A stretch of 64,000 nucleotides of DNA from the NCBI RefSeq assembly GCF_028368855.1, contig NZ_JAQNCY010000007.1, positions 165,242 through 229,241 on the forward strand, given 5' to 3'. Shown one piece after another: positions 42,701 through 51,088 of the stretch (position 1 is the stretch's first letter; each line of letters opens with the position of its first letter). Below the pieces are notes generated by a model. It did no database searches and was not told where the DNA came from. It saw nothing but the letters and a program-made list of their open reading frames with translations. The translations under genes and the position numbers were made by a program. This DNA comes from Leisingera sp. SS27. GTDB lineage: Bacteria > Pseudomonadota > Alphaproteobacteria > Rhodobacterales > Rhodobacteraceae.

Positions 42701-45700
42701 ACGGCAGCCGTGTGTACCCGGTATCGCTGGAGCGGGTGTCCAAGTCCTTTGTGTTCAGGAAGGAAGACGCCAAAGCTAATGAGATCACGCACCTTTTTGG
42801 TGATCAGGGTGTTTCGACCTACCGCTTTAACGAAGGCGCTGGCGACTTTACTTTGGCACCGCGCACGCAGCGGATGATGTCGGTCGTGCTGAATGTCGAT
42901 CTGGACCAAGTGTTTTTCTCGCACATGGAAGACGGTCAACTGGCCCTTCTGTACTCTCCATTCGGTAACAAGATCGAAATTGGCATTCCAGACTACTATG
43001 CGCATGCAGGTCAGATTTCGATTTACGCCAACACGCCGGGTGCGGAAAACGCGGTTCCGGCGCTTCTTGAAATTCCTGCAGAAGGCAGTGGTTTCCTGTC
43101 AAAGGACAACGTTGCCGGAGGGACTGCAGAAGCTGAAGATGCTGTTGCAGGTTTGCGTGCGGTCACATCGGTCGCGGCAGGCGATACGGTCGAGCTGAGT
43201 TCTGCCGGAGAACAAGGCCGCTATGTCGCACAGGCGGATGCAGCCGCCGGGCTGGCGGTGTCAATCGCCGCGCTGTCGCAGCTGTCCTACTTGCGCATGG
43301 GGGATGACCTGCTGGTTTATGACGAGAGCCGGCTGGATCCCGCGCTGGGGCTGGAGGCGCAGCAGTCGCTGCTGATCGAAGGCTATTACGCCGCCTCAAC
43401 GGCGCCGGGGCTGACGGTGAACGGGCAGTCCGTGACGGCGCAGGCCATTGCCGCGGATACAGAAAGCTATCTGGGCAGCAGCGGCGATGACCGGATGGTT
43501 GGGTCCGATTATGCCGAGATGGCAGGGGGAGCCGGTAGCGATACCTATGCCGTGGATCTGTCAGGCAGCAAATCCTATGTCATCGACAACACCGACGGCG
43601 CCCTGACCTATGACATGCTGCAACTGGACGGCGTTGCCTCCGGAGACATGCGCGACGTGGTGCTCACTCATCAGGATGGCGATCTGATCCTGTCCTATCA
43701 GAACAGCCAGGTCACGCTGAAGAACTTCAACCGGGAAACCGAAGCGCGGCACCTGCGGGTTCGCCTGGGTGTGGCAGGGTTCAACTACGGGCTGCCTGCA
43801 CTGGTGGCCGGAGAAACCAATTTCTATGAGCTTGATGCCCGGCACCACCAGCGCATCCAGCTGATGGACAACGGCAAGCCGCATTTCTTTGATTTGCCGC
43901 TGGAGCCGCATTTCACCTTTGGCAGCAATCAGAGCTATGCCTATGTTGAACTGGACACGGATGTGGCCGCCTATACGAAAGAAGTGATCGGCCTGGACCT
44001 GAAGCTGACCTCTGCGGACGGTGCCCAGTCGCTCTACTTCAAGAACTACTACCTGGAGCCGGATCTGATCAGTTTTGCCTGGCGCAGCAGCGCCGCGGCA
44101 ACGCATGGCGATACCTATAATCACGATGTGCAGCTTCCGGACGCAGACCCGCAGTATCAGACCTATCTGGATGCCGGCATCGCCCGCAAGGACGTGGTCC
44201 ATTATGCCAATGCCGGCCTGACGGCAGCAGAGGCGCAAACGGTGGAGGCCTTCAACGCAGAGGATACTCTGGTCCAGGCGCCCAGGACCGCATCCGGCTG
44301 GCAGCAGCTGGAAGAGAAGGAATTTGCCTATCTGTCGCAGGAGGATAAGAGCCAGTTCGATACCAAGGTCACGATCTTCGACCAGACCAGCTGGGGGAGC
44401 AAGCCGGGCATCCGGATCGAGGTCAACCGCGAGGGCGACCTGGAATTGCACCTGCGCGAGTGGAGCGGCCACATCCGCCAGTTCCAGACATCGCCCGGCT
44501 CGCCGCATCTGAAGTCTTTCAATGCGGGGCAGATCCTTGTTGCCATGGATCCGGCCACCCGCCGTCTGCGGATTGCCCATGACACAGAAGGGATGCTGTT
44601 CCAGACAGAGCTGCCTTCCCTTGCGATGGAGGCGTTCCGCGCTGGATTGGAGCATACGCAGGCTGAGGAGTTTCACCCGGATTTCGACGGCACGATCTAC
44701 TTTGGCGACACAGCGTATGAGCTGGCAGGCGACCGGTGGCCTTCGGGGGCCGGGTTCGAGTACCTGGATCAGTCGCTGACTGCTGCCGAAGCCAAGGTGC
44801 TGCTGCGCGGCCAGAAGCTGCAGGGTGACCTGAGCGGCGTGATTGACCAGCTGGTGGATGACTTCGGTTTCCAGACCAAGCCGGCGCTGGCCAACGCAAT
44901 TGCCTATCTCAAGGCCGGGCTGGACGATGCCGAAGTGATCAAGCAGTTCAATGATGAGCTGCTGGGTCAGGGAACTTCTGACGTTCGCGATAAGGTCCGG
45001 CCGGAGGCATTCGATCTGGCCTTTGTCAACCAGTTGCGGGGCATCGGGGCCAGCGCGGAGTTTGTGCTGGCAGCAATTGATGCCGGATTGAATGCCATTC
45101 AGGGCGAGCAGTACCTGCGCGAAGGCGTGCTGCCGCAGGACGTGAAGACGGTCCGGGATCTGATCAACAGTTCAGTAACCAGCCAGGACGCGGCGCTGAT
45201 CGAGAAAGCCCTGTTTATCGCAGGCTATCAGCGGTCGGCCGCCCGGGAAGTTGCGGCGGTGATGGCAGAGAAGGGCCTGAGCGATCATGCCCGCATCGAC
45301 GCCTATTTCCGGATCGGCATCACCAGCGCGGATGCCATCAAGCGCTTCATTGATGCAGGCGTTTCGGCCGCGGATATCGTGTCTGGCGATGAAAATTTTG
45401 CCAAATACGAGTCCGGCGACCGCAGCGGGCTGATCCAGGTGTCAGTCAGCGACTCGCTGACGACCTTCTCGACAGTGCGCAGCTACTGGGCCAACCGGGA
45501 TCTGGACGGCGGCAACATCAAGGCCGGCGAAATTCTGGAGAGCGAAGCGGCCAGTTCGCTGGCGGTGCCGCACTCCGGCACGGCGGACATCGGCGTGTCG
45601 GAAACGGACACCACCGCCTGGGGCAGCCGGTCCAACCCGTCCAACATCGTTGACGGCTGGCAGCTGAACCGGGATGCAACGGCCTGGACCACGGGTGAGG

Positions 45701-47733
45701 ATGATGTTGCCATGAACGGCAATGCCTGGATCCGGTTCGACCTGGCGGACAAGGTCATCCTGACCAGCCTGACCATCGACAGCGACCTGTCCAGCAGGGC
45801 CTATGACGACGAGGAGCAGGCGGCTGCGGATGCCGCGATCAGCCTGCTGCGCAGCCAGAATGCGGCGGATCCGAAAAGCCAGTTCAAGATCCAGGCACTG
45901 GATCATACCGGCACCTGGCAGGATGTATCGGATGTCTATGACTGGGAGCCCGCAGGCAACAGCAGCGACACCGTGCAGATCCGGACCGGGGGCATTCCCT
46001 ACAAGAGCTACCGTCTGGTGGGCGTCAGCGGCACCTTCAGCAAGGCCCGCTGGATCAAGGAGATCACTTTCACGGCCACCGGCATCACGGAGCATGTGTC
46101 CAATATGCTGGGGCAGGAAAACGTTTATCTGAGCGATCTGGCCTTCAGCTCCCAGACCAATGGCTGGGGTGCGGCGGAGCGGGACCGGTCGAATGGGGAA
46201 ACCGGTTCCTCCGACGGCGGCCAGATCACCATCGGCGGCACAACCTATGCCAAGGGCGTGGGCGTGCATGCGGGCTCGGACATTGTGGTGGACATTCCAG
46301 AGGGAGCCCGACGGTTCATCTCCGATATCGGGGTTGATGACGAAGTCGGTGCCAACGGCTCTGTCACCTTCAAGGTCTACGGCGACAACCAGCTGCTGTT
46401 CGAAAGCGGCACCCTGACCGGAAATGATGGGGCAGGCAAAGTCGATGTGTCGGTTGCCGGCTATTCCCAGCTGCGGCTGGTGGTTGGCGACGCCGGCGAC
46501 GGCAACGGTTCGGATCACGCGGATTGGGCCGGCGCCCGGTTTGTGCGGCCCGCCGAAGCGCCGCTGCCGCAGGCCCAGATCCACACCGTTTCAGACAGGC
46601 AGAAGACCGCCTTTGACTACTTCAACGGCAGCTTCGCCAGCCAACGGATTGGCGGCGCCGGCGAAGACTATTTTGTCGGGACGGATGCGGATGAATTCCT
46701 GTCCGGCGGAGACACGCGGGACTTTCTGTACGGCTATGGCGGTGACGATCTGATCCACGGCGGGGCAGGGCTGGACCACTTGGAAGGCGGGGATGGTTTC
46801 GACACCGCGAGCTATGACGGGGCAAGCTTTGCCATCCGGTTCGATCTCAACGGCGGCCAGACTGAGCAGTATTTTGCAGGTGGTGTCTGGAACGACGGTG
46901 ATGACGTCACAGGCTTTGAAGGGGTCATCGGCAGCGGTTTCAATGACATTCTGACCGGCAACGGGGGCGCGAACTTCCTGCAAGGCGGCGCGGGTGCGGA
47001 TACCATCCAGGGCGGCGGCGGCGATGATCTGATCCATGGCGGTGCGGGCCTGGATGTGCTGGACGGCGGCGCAGGCTATGACATCGCCAGCTACAAGGGA
47101 GCCGGATATGCTGTCTGGTTCGATCTGGGCGGCACCCAGTTCGAGCGCTACAACCTGAATGGCAGCTGGCTGGAAGGCGACGATGTGTCCAACTTCGAAG
47201 GCGTCGTCGGTTCCGCCCACAACGACCAGTTCTACGGGACCGCTGCCAGCAACTACCTGGACGGGCAGGATGGCAACGATCTGTTGCGGGGCCGTCAAGG
47301 CGACGACGAGCTGCGGGGCGGATTGGGCGATGACCGCTACATCTACAGCGCCGGCGATGGCCATGATGTTATCGCTGATGCCGGAGGCACCGACCGGATC
47401 ATTTATGAAGACCTGAATGGCCGGTCCATCGGGATATCCAACCTGTGGTTCACCCGGGACGGCGAGGATCTGTACATCCTGAACAGCGAAGGCACACCGG
47501 AGGCCGGCGCGGCGGCCGAGGGCAGCCAGAAGGTCGAGGGCTACTTCAGCGAAGACGGAGCAGGCAAGATTGAGGAACTGGCAGCGGGCGGCAAAAGCCT
47601 GTCGAGCGCAAACATTGATCTGCTGGTTTCTCAGATGGCGGGGCACGCACGGTTTGACTACGGTGCGGCAACACAGTCGGGGGCAACGATCCAGGAAGAG
47701 ATCACCCGCCTGTGGGTCACACCAACGGTGTAG
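36727..47733 (+). CDS. Giant RTX exotoxin/effector: C58-like cysteine protease, TcdA/B-like pore-forming region, carbohydrate-binding modules, RTX repeats
   Basis: 3668 residues. Parts in order: an N-terminal domain with LAEELGHHFDALLGDG (residues about 125-140), a zincin-like helix in which the first His of HExxH is Glu; a papain-like (C58/YopT-type) domain with GKPCGQCVGLSLGYL (Cys910 in the nucleophile place), NHAFAVAKK (His1010) and YHFYETN (1026-1031, third residue not the usual Asp); helical parts and a long hydrophobic stretch at about 1544-1618, like the membrane-inserting part of TcdA/TcdB; an F5/8C-like sugar-binding region (about 2905-3125); an NPCBM domain (about 3133-3275, with VGVHAGSDIVVDIPEG); RTX nonapeptides GGxGxDxL... 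(about 3309-3557) binding Ca2+; and a C-terminal type I secretion end. The long MARTX-type N-/C-repeat arrays and a cysteine-protease-domain cassette of the usual kind are not seen. Likely role: secreted toxin on eukaryotic cells (inference). Confidence 0.8.
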   Translation: MTTTDELLYAEAGEEAVLAAEYDHIADVMAEVLADLNLAVSENAAALREILRSSFSKVAGDQAAEDTLFNKFANIDDDLMPEGLAILPEHSLGGAHAAYSANAGGTIVLTYDAITGGRAYLKYLLAEELGHHFDALLGDGDSSGDEGAKFAAALYPDIAEAFEIDTAAEAADEDAGVFEMGGEGFDIEFAGAEGTSSGALKKNKSKSLADGLNEIRNDLTTPGEFAWRLRRAASQDAAGLLDVNEGDATAVNADGFDFVNLIRLRKPESSRIAFLKSAAPLVQSGTTGTSVDPDARPSLKTSFLGAAKRVKESATSTGSLVKKKVGNLKTRILEARSGSTGDEAPLVEAEEGDIEDLAGLKSRIAQFNSSDSRTRPFDYFFEKVVKPNRDPALGDLTEVQKLEILKKIPTTMPDGVGTTTFAFQSERNHGIGAKGVVGGGFKAGASVDSETTSVFTITAKDGVFSVDLVIASGRSFKLRGDYGAGVDVAYTQPTLDVKLINYQKTATWSSENLDLGAVQYLIEKLYTGTLDAIDFQTYTREIKKKGEVAAGLSSGIAGSTGADSENVGAADGTSSGSITVTTPGNKEVTKVNIDKLLLNDPDAVSKRAALTSGGVTLGWTPVSGGAGLRADEARPDNVAGSAAQSYATEEARLGQAKIAEGGRFEIPFSLHKNTIGGIAKELLGFKNGLQKLFGRDVFNEWRAQARRLSSAAGEAFGNDKSKKFVVSFKIRDDAAEALYKKHIVRDSSGHQVGFDNTGFQKDVQKILKDPTKSKNANQLTFDVSVKSELPDIEKVSGGFVVKAGGSAGYTVGQTLEIQKNLTFYKAPPSQAGTSRVRAGAGDDQLYLLGDDGSDIERLLSWDALSGEVSAGFSRMVDSKAPAGQFATEVRHAPQSLYVGVGKDGKPCGQCVGLSLGYLYSLSQSDSVKQKFLDGVFTHSRIVDNSGSSIREDVESVGFQSLIRRLSAFGNSGDAAQSVLNGQGSLTLDQVMSRLQASSGDAFYELHTGNHAFAVAKKVSGGTASYHFYETNAAEVKLSSASEAGTAGALKSIIESHLLQKSSGGHWEGSLASYYDTQKNSAGSLVFDAYQFDPAKVAGKEAFTDLDGLLEGDGFVTERQRLAKLGDVSLNGKAVSALALYDAGTSVHGFKVSGNVFSELSSGGAMLSDLRFDVRGLEGVLSSDLADAEKVKIAVILKQRLEAESGDLSKVFSTGSLEESTVGSTNLAQSLADVITSKITGAYQAAPDFHQAVETATGQSRNLRKSQELQAKFGLSIEDTASVLRVAELSKQLNGYSEQDFQTLRNKHRGASDLQLLEIAATDQLRRSVRGLDDGTAIVDMADWTRSDAMSYLNDKGVFRAGPYADPLDVAAVRKIVNSGTYRDRLELVSALTKIDPELYRGIEGKLRQDTDLETQKLGQSLRRNFRPTRAQKALNGANISFTTLTTLNSVRSVITDWNNLNTTQKALTVTELAGGVALPTVVSKGISTGFKLAGKALGTVGKAVKAGALDLVLAPISLASIGLEWKDFWDNNGDTGSIEYKSLVSSTVITTVSLAASVALTGVSIAAAVSASAAGTTVAAAAAAGSLLATVASSAGPIGLAIGAAAFIIQGIVQGALQIEEYGDYFENTADKVHQFFAAWVGVETRGFKEAKARKQGEEAAADTETSLLDGWNETKAYLSDIFAKSGHKDLNVRNRSFNVNYGIVDYDGDNDGDKDEVGYLLQQEEPVYGSLERITTHLIATGTTVWAELGRKAGESVTGDLNKKNLFNLDDTTELARLTGGNLADVYNMSSKAEAGHLDGGAGTDTLILDADGHVAAIDLRAGTGRIVHPDPIGFNLSSIENISVVNAHSFTKVYGDDGDNLLDVRGSGFAAGYEVHGGGGANTIVVNSGIIIHSTSDDTFLWSKGASGHIWLDKNDGPQAALIELPDNYDRYTLDTSANALVLRGPDGKTLQIGDIFESNGVVRKNKILQFRDKSGANFSLTLENAYRADGSRVYPVSLERVSKSFVFRKEDAKANEITHLFGDQGVSTYRFNEGAGDFTLAPRTQRMMSVVLNVDLDQVFFSHMEDGQLALLYSPFGNKIEIGIPDYYAHAGQISIYANTPGAENAVPALLEIPAEGSGFLSKDNVAGGTAEAEDAVAGLRAVTSVAAGDTVELSSAGEQGRYVAQADAAAGLAVSIAALSQLSYLRMGDDLLVYDESRLDPALGLEAQQSLLIEGYYAASTAPGLTVNGQSVTAQAIAADTESYLGSSGDDRMVGSDYAEMAGGAGSDTYAVDLSGSKSYVIDNTDGALTYDMLQLDGVASGDMRDVVLTHQDGDLILSYQNSQVTLKNFNRETEARHLRVRLGVAGFNYGLPALVAGETNFYELDARHHQRIQLMDNGKPHFFDLPLEPHFTFGSNQSYAYVELDTDVAAYTKEVIGLDLKLTSADGAQSLYFKNYYLEPDLISFAWRSSAAATHGDTYNHDVQLPDADPQYQTYLDAGIARKDVVHYANAGLTAAEAQTVEAFNAEDTLVQAPRTASGWQQLEEKEFAYLSQEDKSQFDTKVTIFDQTSWGSKPGIRIEVNREGDLELHLREWSGHIRQFQTSPGSPHLKSFNAGQILVAMDPATRRLRIAHDTEGMLFQTELPSLAMEAFRAGLEHTQAEEFHPDFDGTIYFGDTAYELAGDRWPSGAGFEYLDQSLTAAEAKVLLRGQKLQGDLSGVIDQLVDDFGFQTKPALANAIAYLKAGLDDAEVIKQFNDELLGQGTSDVRDKVRPEAFDLAFVNQLRGIGASAEFVLAAIDAGLNAIQGEQYLREGVLPQDVKTVRDLINSSVTSQDAALIEKALFIAGYQRSAAREVAAVMAEKGLSDHARIDAYFRIGITSADAIKRFIDAGVSAADIVSGDENFAKYESGDRSGLIQVSVSDSLTTFSTVRSYWANRDLDGGNIKAGEILESEAASSLAVPHSGTADIGVSETDTTAWGSRSNPSNIVDGWQLNRDATAWTTGEDDVAMNGNAWIRFDLADKVILTSLTIDSDLSSRAYDDEEQAAADAAISLLRSQNAADPKSQFKIQALDHTGTWQDVSDVYDWEPAGNSSDTVQIRTGGIPYKSYRLVGVSGTFSKARWIKEITFTATGITEHVSNMLGQENVYLSDLAFSSQTNGWGAAERDRSNGETGSSDGGQITIGGTTYAKGVGVHAGSDIVVDIPEGARRFISDIGVDDEVGANGSVTFKVYGDNQLLFESGTLTGNDGAGKVDVSVAGYSQLRLVVGDAGDGNGSDHADWAGARFVRPAEAPLPQAQIHTVSDRQKTAFDYFNGSFASQRIGGAGEDYFVGTDADEFLSGGDTRDFLYGYGGDDLIHGGAGLDHLEGGDGFDTASYDGASFAIRFDLNGGQTEQYFAGGVWNDGDDVTGFEGVIGSGFNDILTGNGGANFLQGGAGADTIQGGGGDDLIHGGAGLDVLDGGAGYDIASYKGAGYAVWFDLGGTQFERYNLNGSWLEGDDVSNFEGVVGSAHNDQFYGTAASNYLDGQDGNDLLRGRQGDDELRGGLGDDRYIYSAGDGHDVIADAGGTDRIIYEDLNGRSIGISNLWFTRDGEDLYILNSEGTPEAGAAAEGSQKVEGYFSEDGAGKIEELAAGGKSLSSANIDLLVSQMAGHARFDYGAATQSGATIQEEITRLWVTPTV

Positions 47734-47755
47734 CCGCGGTCCTGGCCAGACGAGA

Positions 47756-47785
47756 GCGGGCACCGGCGGTAAACCCGGTGCCCGC
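47756..47785 (+). terminator. Hairpin after the toxin gene
   Basis: A perfect 11-bp stem (GCGGGCACCGG with CCGGTGCCCGC) with an 8-nt loop starts 22 bases after the stop. No T-run. It should separate the toxin from the LysR-rtxBDE genes. Confidence 0.6.
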
Positions 47786-47882
47786 ACATATCCCTCACAG
47801 CAGGTCCCCACCGCAGCAGTGCCTGGGCTTCCGTGGCGGCAGCTATTGGGAATTGTGATTAGTTGTTAAGCGGAGTAACCTT

Positions 47883-48794
47883 ATGCTGGCACGTAACGAT
47901 CCAAGAAGAACAGGATTGGCGTATATGAGCCAGGTCAGTCTCGACCTTTTGCGGACGTTCTATGAACTCGCGCAGCTTAAATCCTACACTGCGTGTTCAA
48001 AGAAGCTGAACCTGTCGCAGCCTGCGATCAGCAACCGTATCAAACGGCTGGAAGAAGCAGTGCGGTTTACGCTGTTCATTGACCGCAACCCGCATCAGGG
48101 CATGACAGAGCAAGCGCGGCAGCTTTACGGCATCACACAGCGGATTGTCGAAGAGCTGGGCAAGATTGAGAACCTTGTCGACAGCGAAACCTGCAGCCGG
48201 TCGCGGATTGGCGTTCTGCCGGCCATCGAGTTCTTTTTTGGTCCGGAAATGATCTGGAAACTGGATACGCCGGGCTCGGGGCGAAAGCTGGAGATCGTAA
48301 CTGACAATGAAGATAATCTGCTGAAGAAAGTTGAGCTGGGGCAGATCGAAGTTGCCGTGGTTTGCAGCCGTCTGGGGGCGCCGCAGAACAGTGTTTTTTC
48401 CAAGCGCTGCAAATTGAGATGGATCGGCGGCCTGCAGTTTGACAAATCCACGCTGGCCGGAGATGCCGAAGTCCCCTTGGTGATCTGGCGCGGCAACGTC
48501 AGCCGCGGCCCGTCTGCGGACGAAATCCTGAGAAGCTGCAATCGGCGCTACCGGATCGTTTTTGAAACCTCATCGCTGACGTCCTACTTCGATGCGATCC
48601 GGCGCGGGTACGGTGTTGGCTTTACGGTGGAGAAGTTCTTGCGGGCGGACCGGAATCCTTATTCCGTCAAGCTGCTGGAAGAGCATCTGCCGGACCTTGG
48701 GAACATTGATTTCCACGTGGTTTGCAATCCGGACTCAGCGTCCTGTGTCCGTAAGCTGGCACAGCAGCTGGCATCCGTATTCGAGGGCGTGTGA
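47883..48794 (+). CDS. LysR-family transcription regulator
   Basis: 303 residues, the standard LysR length. The N-terminal helix-turn-helix is clear (LLRTFYELAQLKSYTACSKKLNLSQPAISNRIKRLEEAV is the span 20-58, with NLSQPAISNRIKRLE as the core). The remainder is the effector-binding domain. GGAG lies 8 bases before ATG 47883; an ATG at 47925 is the alternative. It lies between the toxin and its exporter, so it probably controls them, perhaps via the dyad at 36463-36489. A half site GAATTG occurs at 47850-47855 in its own upstream region. Confidence 0.87.
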   Translation: MLARNDPRRTGLAYMSQVSLDLLRTFYELAQLKSYTACSKKLNLSQPAISNRIKRLEEAVRFTLFIDRNPHQGMTEQARQLYGITQRIVEELGKIENLVDSETCSRSRIGVLPAIEFFFGPEMIWKLDTPGSGRKLEIVTDNEDNLLKKVELGQIEVAVVCSRLGAPQNSVFSKRCKLRWIGGLQFDKSTLAGDAEVPLVIWRGNVSRGPSADEILRSCNRRYRIVFETSSLTSYFDAIRRGYGVGFTVEKFLRADRNPYSVKLLEEHLPDLGNIDFHVVCNPDSASCVRKLAQQLASVFEGV

Positions 48795-48894
48795 TGGGAC
48801 CCGCGGTTTCCCGCGGGAGGGCGCAGGCCGCTGCTGGTTTGCGTTTGCCCAAGGCAGGCGGGCAGGAAGGCGCAGTCTTGCCCGGGTGGCAGGC

Positions 48895-51075
48895 ATGAGC
48901 CTGACCCAGCCGGAACTGGAGGGCAGCGCGCCGGCAGACAGCCTGATCCAGTGTTTCGTCATCTGGACAGCGGTAATGCAGATGCCGGATGCAGAGCCGG
49001 CCGTGCGGAAACTGCTGGCGCAGCAGCCGGAGACGGGCCCGGAGCGCCTGGTGCGGGCCGCGGCGCGGGGATTGCGGCTGCAAGTGCGGTTTAAAGGGCT
49101 GACGCGGGAAAAATTGCAAAGTCAGCCCTTGCCGCTGATCCTTCAGGACCGGGACGGCGCGTGGTTCCTGCTGGCCAGCCTGTCAGAGCAGCAGGCCCTG
49201 ATCCAGCGCCCGGATGCCGCCGCCCCCGAAGCCCTGACGCCTGAGGAGCTGGAACAGATCTGGTCCGGGCGGGCGGCCCTGCTGCGGCTGCGGGCGCGGT
49301 TTCACAAGATCGTTCAGAAATTTGACATCCGGTGGTTTCTGCCTGAACTGATCCGCTACAAGGGGCTGGCCTTCGAGATCCTCGCGGCCTCAGCCGCTAT
49401 CGAATGCCTTGCGCTGATCTCACCGCTGTTTTTTCAGGTCATCATGGACAAGGTGCTGGTCCATAACTCCGTCTCGACCCTGGATGTGCTGGTGATCACG
49501 CTGATTGCGGTGGCAGTGTTCGAGGTGGCGCTGAAGACCCTGCGGCAGTATCTGGCGACCCGTACCGCAACCCGGATAGATGCCCGGCTGGGCGGCAATC
49601 TGTACCGGCATCTGGTGGATCTGCCGCTGACCTATTTCAAGTCGCGCCCTGTGGGGGTGACAGTGGCGCGGGTGAACGAGCTGAGTGCGATCCGCGAGTT
49701 TATCACCGGGGCGGCAAATACGCTGGTGATCGACCTCAGCTTCACCTTCATCTTCTTTGCGGTGATGTATTACTATTCGCCGGTGCTGACCCTGGTGGTT
49801 CTGGGATCGGTGCCCTGCTACATGGCAGTTTCGTTTCTGATCACCGGCCCGCTGCAGCGCAGGATTGAGGAACTCTACCGGGACGGGGCAGTCAACACCT
49901 CCTTTTTGACCGAAATGCTGACCGGCGTGGAGACGGTCAAGGCGCTGGCGCTGGAAGCCCAGATGGTCCGGCGCTGGGAATACCAGACCCGCGATTTCGT
50001 GCTGTCGAACTACAAGGTGCAGCGGCTGATGCAGCTGTCCAACACGCTGGTGCAGGCAATCCAGAAGCTGACGATGGTGCTGGTGCTGTGGATCGGCGCG
50101 CGCAAGGTGATCGGGCTGGAGCTGTCGATCGGCCAGCTGATCGCCTTCAACATGATGGCCAACCACGTCAGCCAGCCGGTGCTGCGTCTGACAGAGCTGT
50201 GGCGGCAGTTTGTGCAGACCCGGGTGTCCGTGGAGCGGCTGGGGGATGTGCTGCACACGCTTCCCGAGGTGTCGAAAGCACATAGGCCGCTGCAGCGGAT
50301 CGAACGGGGGGCGGTGTCGATCCGCAACGTTACCTTCCGCTATGCGCCGGACGGTGAGCCGGTTCTGAAGGACTTCAGCCTGGATATTCCCGGCGGCCGC
50401 ATGGTGGCCTTTGTCGGGCGGTCGGGGTCAGGCAAAAGCACCGTCGCGCGGCTGGTGCAGAAACTCTACATCCCAGAAAGCGGCCAGGTGTGCATAGACG
50501 GCACCGATATCGCGACGCTGGATTCGGTGTCGCTGCGGCAGAACACCAGCATCGTCCTGCAGGAAAACTTCCTGTTCAACCGGTCGGTGCGGGACAACAT
50601 CGCGCTGACCCGTCCTTCGGCCTCGCTGGCAGAGGTGGCGGAGGCCGCAGGGAAGGCCGGGGCGCATGAGTTCATACTGGAAATGACGGACGGCTATGAC
50701 ACCATCCTGTCAGAAGGCGGCAGTTCGATTTCCGGCGGCCAGCGGCAGCGGATTGCCATCTCCCGTTCGCTGCTCAGCGATCCCGGCATCCTGATCCTGG
50801 ATGAGGCGACGTCGGCCCTGGATGATCATTCACAGGCGCTGATCCAGCAGAATATGGCTGAAATCCGCAAGGGGCGGACCGTCATCGTGATTGCGCACCG
50901 CCTGTCCACCGTCCGCGACTGCGACTGTATCCATGTGCTGGATCAGGGCAGGATAACCGAAAGCGGAACCCATGATGAGCTGATCCGGATTCCGGATGGC
51001 GCCTACCGTAACCTGTGGAACCTGCAGAAGAGCGAACTGGCTGCCGCCGAAACCCGGACGCCGGCAGCGTCCTGA
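48895..51075 (+). CDS. rtxB: Type I secretion ABC transporter, HlyB/RtxB-like
   Basis: 726 residues with the HlyB layout: a degenerate N-terminal C39-like domain (no catalytic Cys motif; MSLTQPELEGSAPADSLIQ), a six-helix membrane domain (about 155-430), and an ATPase domain with Walker A VGRSGSGKST, signature ISGGQRQRIAIS and Walker B ILILDEATSALD. It drives one-step export of RTX proteins across both membranes with HlyD and TolC. The ATG at 48895 is chosen because the frame upstream runs inside the LysR gene. No tolC is in the window. Confidence 0.9.
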   Translation: MSLTQPELEGSAPADSLIQCFVIWTAVMQMPDAEPAVRKLLAQQPETGPERLVRAAARGLRLQVRFKGLTREKLQSQPLPLILQDRDGAWFLLASLSEQQALIQRPDAAAPEALTPEELEQIWSGRAALLRLRARFHKIVQKFDIRWFLPELIRYKGLAFEILAASAAIECLALISPLFFQVIMDKVLVHNSVSTLDVLVITLIAVAVFEVALKTLRQYLATRTATRIDARLGGNLYRHLVDLPLTYFKSRPVGVTVARVNELSAIREFITGAANTLVIDLSFTFIFFAVMYYYSPVLTLVVLGSVPCYMAVSFLITGPLQRRIEELYRDGAVNTSFLTEMLTGVETVKALALEAQMVRRWEYQTRDFVLSNYKVQRLMQLSNTLVQAIQKLTMVLVLWIGARKVIGLELSIGQLIAFNMMANHVSQPVLRLTELWRQFVQTRVSVERLGDVLHTLPEVSKAHRPLQRIERGAVSIRNVTFRYAPDGEPVLKDFSLDIPGGRMVAFVGRSGSGKSTVARLVQKLYIPESGQVCIDGTDIATLDSVSLRQNTSIVLQENFLFNRSVRDNIALTRPSASLAEVAEAAGKAGAHEFILEMTDGYDTILSEGGSSISGGQRQRIAISRSLLSDPGILILDEATSALDDHSQALIQQNMAEIRKGRTVIVIAHRLSTVRDCDCIHVLDQGRITESGTHDELIRIPDGAYRNLWNLQKSELAAAETRTPAAS

Positions 51076-51088
51076 CCAGGAGGGCCAG

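Noticed and set aside
36727..47733. Classical MARTX toxin
   Set aside because: The exporter is of the rtxBDE kind, but the long N- and C-terminal MARTX repeat arrays and the usual effector cassette were not seen.
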